The notes below the pieces were generated by a model. That model had not been told where the DNA came from. It searched no databases and saw nothing but the letters and a program-made list of their open reading frames with translations. DNA of 64,000 nucleotides from Mortierella sp. BCC40632 (Eukaryota; Mortierellomycota; Mortierellomycetes; Mortierellales; Mortierellaceae), in contig WAEK01000001.1 of the NCBI GenBank assembly GCA_011634665.1, positions 387,501-451,500 of the forward strand, given 5' to 3'. How positions within the stretch are numbered: position 1 is the first letter of the stretch; every line of letters begins with the position of its first letter. The position numbers and the translations under genes were made by a program. Below, in pieces: positions 60,883-64,000 of the stretch.

Positions 60883-60982
60883 TTCTCTCTCTTTCGACTA
60901 CCCTTCTTCTTCCCGAACTCTCTCATCCCCCCTTCACTAGAACCCTGCATATAACTCACCATTCACTCTTTACTCAACCACG
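59331..60982. other. Intergenic stretch with unresolved coding-like fragments
   Basis: Between the two membrane-protein genes I cannot support a gene. Around 60.06-60.66 kb several plus-strand fragments in different frames have good composition, for example GCHLQSVLES and SSNDIVLDIDKKGSTVVGDP, but stops separate them and no consistent splicing was found. The last 200 bases are CT-rich (60740-60900), the usual upstream tract of the next gene. Confidence 0.5.
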
Positions 60983-62284
60983 ATGGAGCCGCTACTCTTA
61001 CTCCGGTTCATTCTCGTCCTCAACGCCGCCATTCTCCTCCTACTCGACTCTATCATGTCCGCCAAAGACTCGACAAGAGAACTCGTCTATAGCTCTGGCT
61101 TTCTCCGGAGTTTGTTTATCACAGGCCTGTTCTTCCTACCAGACATACTCGGCCTGTTGCTCTATCTGGCTGTTTTCCTCAACAAACCCAGGATCCCTCA
61201 CCCACCTTCTCATGGACTCTGGAGAATGATCTTTGCCGTAATATTCGCCATTTGGATTTCTTTCCAGCCAGCCTGGTTTCTGGCCAATGGTACGACACAA
61301 GTTTCCTCCTCCTCGCAGAGCAGCGGGGGTGCATCCCAGCAACAAACTGTGAACGTCGGAGACCACTATACTTGCGACCAGGCAGCACTGGCACTTGCAG
61401 GCTCAGGTCGGTTCACGTATTGCGTGTTGGACCGAAGTAGATTGATATTCGCAGTGTCGATCGCGTGCTTGGCTATCGTCGAGTTAATCTACTCGTATAC
61501 AATGGATGACTTTACTCCCTTTGGAGGAGGAACAGCAGCAGTAGCAGCAGCAGGATGGCGCCGGGGAAACAAGGATGTAGAATCTGGTATCGACGACGAC
61601 CACAGCTTTCAATTAAAGGAGAAGCCACGACGCCGCAGATCCATGTCCAGACCAGAGTCCAGGTCCGAATACAGGTCAGAGTCCAGGTCAGAGTCCAGAT
61701 CTGAAGCTCGAGCCATGGCTAGATCCGAACCCAGGTCAGAGTCGAGATTTGAACCCAGAGCCATGACTAGACCTGAATCTAGGTCAGAGTCGAGGTCAGA
61801 GTCCAGAGCCATGCCTAGGTCTGAATCTAGGTCCAGGTCGATGTCCAGACCTGACTCCAGGTCTGAATCTAGGTCTGAATCTAGGTCTGAATCTAGGTCT
61901 GAATCTAGGTCTGATTTTAAGGCAATGCCCAGGTCTGAATCCAGGTCAATGTCCAGACCTGATTCCAGGTCCGGGTCTAGGTCTGCGCCCAGACCAATGC
62001 CCAGGTCTTCACAGAGGCCAATGCCTCGGTCTTCACTCAGAGCTATGCCAAGGACTGGACATGGATTCGGTTCTGCTTCAGGACCTGGTGCAGAGAGGCG
62101 ACGGGCAGACATGAGCGACACTGACCATTTAGGGACCTCGACAGACCGTGGCGAGACAACAGACTATGTGACGGAAACAGAGGCCGAGCGAGGCGGGATC
62201 GATTCGGATACCCACTCGATCAACTCGAAAGAAGAAAAGAACTCGACAGTCGACTTTATCCTCTCCCGCTACTATCAACCATGA
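60983..62284 (+). CDS. Four-helix membrane protein with a long Arg-Ser repeat tail
   Basis: A single exon of 433 aa; I do not recognise the family. Hydrophobic segments at about 4-22 (LLLLRFILVLNAAILLLL), 43-66 (LFITGLFFLPDILGLLLYL), 80-98 (MIFAVIFAIWISFQPAWFL) and 152-172 (LIFAVSIACLAIVELIYSY) give a tetraspan topology. The large loop between helices 3 and 4 (about 99-151) is Ser/Gln-rich and contains two Cys (YTCDQ and FTYCVL) that could pair. The layout resembles MARVEL/tetraspan proteins. After helix 4, residues 210-370 are tandem RSESRSE-type units mixed with RAMPRSE, RSMSRPD and RPMPRSS blocks, all basic with alternating Ser, which would lie in the cytosol. A final acidic region (TDYVTETEAERGGIDSDTHS) follows. 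It carries a CT-rich upstream tract. The intronless structure is unusual here. Confidence 0.85.
   Translation: MEPLLLLRFILVLNAAILLLLDSIMSAKDSTRELVYSSGFLRSLFITGLFFLPDILGLLLYLAVFLNKPRIPHPPSHGLWRMIFAVIFAIWISFQPAWFLANGTTQVSSSSQSSGGASQQQTVNVGDHYTCDQAALALAGSGRFTYCVLDRSRLIFAVSIACLAIVELIYSYTMDDFTPFGGGTAAVAAAGWRRGNKDVESGIDDDHSFQLKEKPRRRRSMSRPESRSEYRSESRSESRSEARAMARSEPRSESRFEPRAMTRPESRSESRSESRAMPRSESRSRSMSRPDSRSESRSESRSESRSESRSDFKAMPRSESRSMSRPDSRSGSRSAPRPMPRSSQRPMPRSSLRAMPRTGHGFGSASGPGAERRRADMSDTDHLGTSTDRGETTDYVTETEAERGGIDSDTHSINSKEEKNSTVDFILSRYYQP
61640..62065 (+). repeat. Coding tandem repeats encoding Arg-Ser-Glu-Ser units
   Basis: Twelve-base units (AGGTCTGAATCT and variants) repeat in frame, perfectly at about 61860-61915 and imperfectly on either side. 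The perfect core suggests recent expansion by replication slippage, and a length polymorphism is likely. Confidence 0.92.
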
Positions 62285-63550
62285 GGATGTGTATCCGAAG
62301 AACAACGAGCCGGAGTATCGACTTGCTATCCCACCACTCAATCGCTTATCTCAGGCGCCCTTTTTTCTTTTACTTTTACTACTTTGGCAATGACCTCATT
62401 CAAACTGACTCCCTTGTACACCACACATACACACTTACGCACCGCCTTTACTTGCCCCCATCCTGTAATTTTATAATATCGCCGTCCCCCCTACCTCATC
62501 TCACCCCTTCTTCTCTTGTCCTCCACCTGACCAGGAACCACTTTCACATAAGCCATTTTTACACTCGTATAATACAACATACCCGCTTTACTGCTCCTCA
62601 TCCTTTTTTTTTTTGGAGGGAGAAAAGACAAAAAGTTCCTGAAAGACAGAACGGCGAGGGGTATCAAAAACAGTCAGGGAGAGACCTATTCTCAGGAGAA
62701 AGCTGCAGTGGCCGTTTCTCTGGAATGATAGTGACTGACAACGCTCTGCTCGAGTATGCATGGAAAAAAAAAAAAAAAAAAAAAATCGTCCCTGTCCGAT
62801 GGTCCTTTAAGACAATGAGTGCGGAGCGAAAGGAATACTGCTCCAAGGCAATCCCATAAGCATTCCCCATACATTCGCACACAGACCCCGTCAGGCCAGT
62901 GCCGTGTCGTGGTCAGGGAACAAAAGACAGTGGCAGTGGGCCGAGCAGGTGGGGGGGTCACACAAGACAAGAGCAAAGGGGGAGAGAGAGAGAGACACGA
63001 AGAGCGGATGTGAGCGGATGCATGGCGTGCGCACGCACACAGCGTGGGGGAGGGGCGATGGCATGTCAGGAGGCGCATTGCGCAGGGAGGGAAAAAGGGT
63101 TGCCCGAAAACTGACCCGACAAAGTCTGGTAACAGTCGACAGTGCAGAGATCCTCATCTTTCTTTCGCTTTGCTCTTTTCCACTCTTCCCTTCACTCCTC
63201 ACTCCTCACTCCTCACTCCTCACTCCTCACTTTCTCTTTCTCTTTCTCTCTCCCAGTCTTGCCCTCTTTCCAGGCTTCATTCTCCCTTCTTCACCTTGCT
63301 GCAATCATTGCACTTTCCCATCTCCTCCGCCACACAGCAGCAGAGCATCGACCCTAGTCGGCATCCCCTTACTTTTCGCCTGACACCTTTCGTCCTTGCG
63401 CTAGTCTCGGTCTCTCCTGCCCAACGACAGTGGTCGCCCAAAACCTTTGCACTAAACCAAAAAGGATACGAAGAACAACCTTTTCCAAATCCAGAGTCCA
63501 GCCTAACGGACTCGGCAAAGAAGGAGACAGGGCGGCACAAAACCACAAAG
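62285..63550. other. Intergenic stretch
   Basis: Contains an A run at 62764-62785, an A/G-rich tract at 62980-63000, a seven-base tandem repeat (63192-63230) and CT-rich sequence (63230-63256) before the next start codon. No gene is supported. The frame upstream of the Met at 63551 is open back to a stop near 63356 but contains no earlier Met, so it is taken as leader. Confidence 0.55.
63192..63230. repeat. Heptanucleotide tandem repeat (CTCACTC)n
   Basis: About five perfect copies of a seven-base unit are visible just upstream of the CT-rich leader of the gene starting at 63551. Confidence 0.92.
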
Positions 63551-64000
63551 ATGCCTACAGAACAACATTGGCAGAGTCAGGGACAGCGACCAGAACGTAG
63601 ACCATCCCTGACAAGACCAAAACGGACCTTACCAGAGAAGCTACTGGGACCCTTTCGTATTCTTCTTATCATCATCACCCTTGTCATGTTCCTTCTCGAT
63701 GTCACTATCCTTGTTCCCAACGAGGTCCATATCGACAGGATCGAGGACATGAACAAAAGGAATGGCAATGACACCAGTCTCGCTGGTCGCTCCGCCTCGC
63801 GCGACTACTCGCCATTCCATATCATGGATATAACCCCCGATTGCCTTGGTCTACCCCTGTTCATCATCCTTTCCTTTCGGCGACTCCGTTTTTCTGAAGC
63901 ATATATTCATGCATACTGTCGAGTATTTTTCGCCTTTGTCTATTCGGCCTTGGTGCTCGTTCTACCCATTTATGAACTTGCTGCCGTAAGTCGATTCACC
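63551..64000 (+). CDS. Unrecognised membrane protein, first exon (gene cut by window edge)
   Basis: The frame from Met 63551 is open for 145 codons to a GTAAGT donor at 63986, in phase 0; the rest lies beyond the window. The N-terminus is basic (RPERRPSLTRPKRTLPEKLL), followed by a transmembrane helix at about 36-53 (ILLIIITLVMFLLDVTIL), a polar loop with a possible N-glycosylation site (NDTS), a second hydrophobic stretch (GLPLFIILSF) and a third (VFFAFVYSALVLVLPIYELAA). No family is recognised. The CDS supported here is 63551-63985; the remaining 15 bases belong to the intron. Confidence 0.66.
   Translation, partial: MPTEQHWQSQGQRPERRPSLTRPKRTLPEKLLGPFRILLIIITLVMFLLDVTILVPNEVHIDRIEDMNKRNGNDTSLAGRSASRDYSPFHIMDITPDCLGLPLFIILSFRRLRFSEAYIHAYCRVFFAFVYSALVLVLPIYELAAVSRFT

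Overview
The window is nuclear DNA of a filamentous fungus. Genes are split by many short GT-AG introns, and the products are typical eukaryotic housekeeping and signalling proteins (cytochrome c oxidase subunit 8, ribosomal protein eS25, U2 snRNP factor CUS2/Tat-SF1, ATG4, ATG5, an ELMO-domain protein, a PAQR receptor). The intron density, long disordered Q/N/S-rich tails, abundant microsatellites and 20-60 base A/T runs suggest an early-diverging lineage, perhaps Mortierellomycota/Mucoromycota. That placement is inference; nothing here proves a genus. I found no rRNA, tRNA, CRISPR or virus.

Layout. 0-11 kb is gene-dense: a terminal exon of an unknown gene, an ELMO-domain protein (minus), two unrecognised spliced genes (4.4-5.9 kb minus; 6.2-7.4 kb plus), COX8 (plus) and a three-KH RNA-binding protein (minus). 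11-22.9 kb is gene-poor: 11.5-15.4 kb has coding-like fragments in shifting frames that may be decayed genes or a mobile element, and 16-22.9 kb is pyrimidine-rich upstream sequence. 22.9-32.5 kb holds a C2H2 zinc-finger regulator (plus), then a predicted mitochondrial ATP-dependent DNA ligase (minus) and CUS2 (plus) diverging from a 314-base promoter. 33.3-44.8 kb holds a PAQR/IZH receptor with a 2 kb intron (minus), an ER-type DnaJ protein (plus), eS25 (minus), a small unknown gene (minus) and a short-chain dehydrogenase (minus). 47.5-64 kb holds a prion-like RGG/Q/N-rich protein (minus) diverging from ATG4 (plus), which converges on ATG5 (minus), followed by three membrane-protein genes (plus), the last cut by the window edge.

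Functional links. ATG4 (Atg8 processing protease) and ATG5 (Atg12 acceptor in the Atg8-lipidation E3) serve the same conjugation pathway and lie tail to tail 444 bases apart. The KH protein, CUS2 and the Q/N-rich protein all look like RNA metabolism factors but are not clustered. Most genes carry a CT-rich tract on their own coding strand just upstream of the start codon, apparently a shared promoter or 5' UTR feature. Exon boundaries were worked out by eye from splice sites, reading phase and family resemblance; those in unrecognised genes are less certain.
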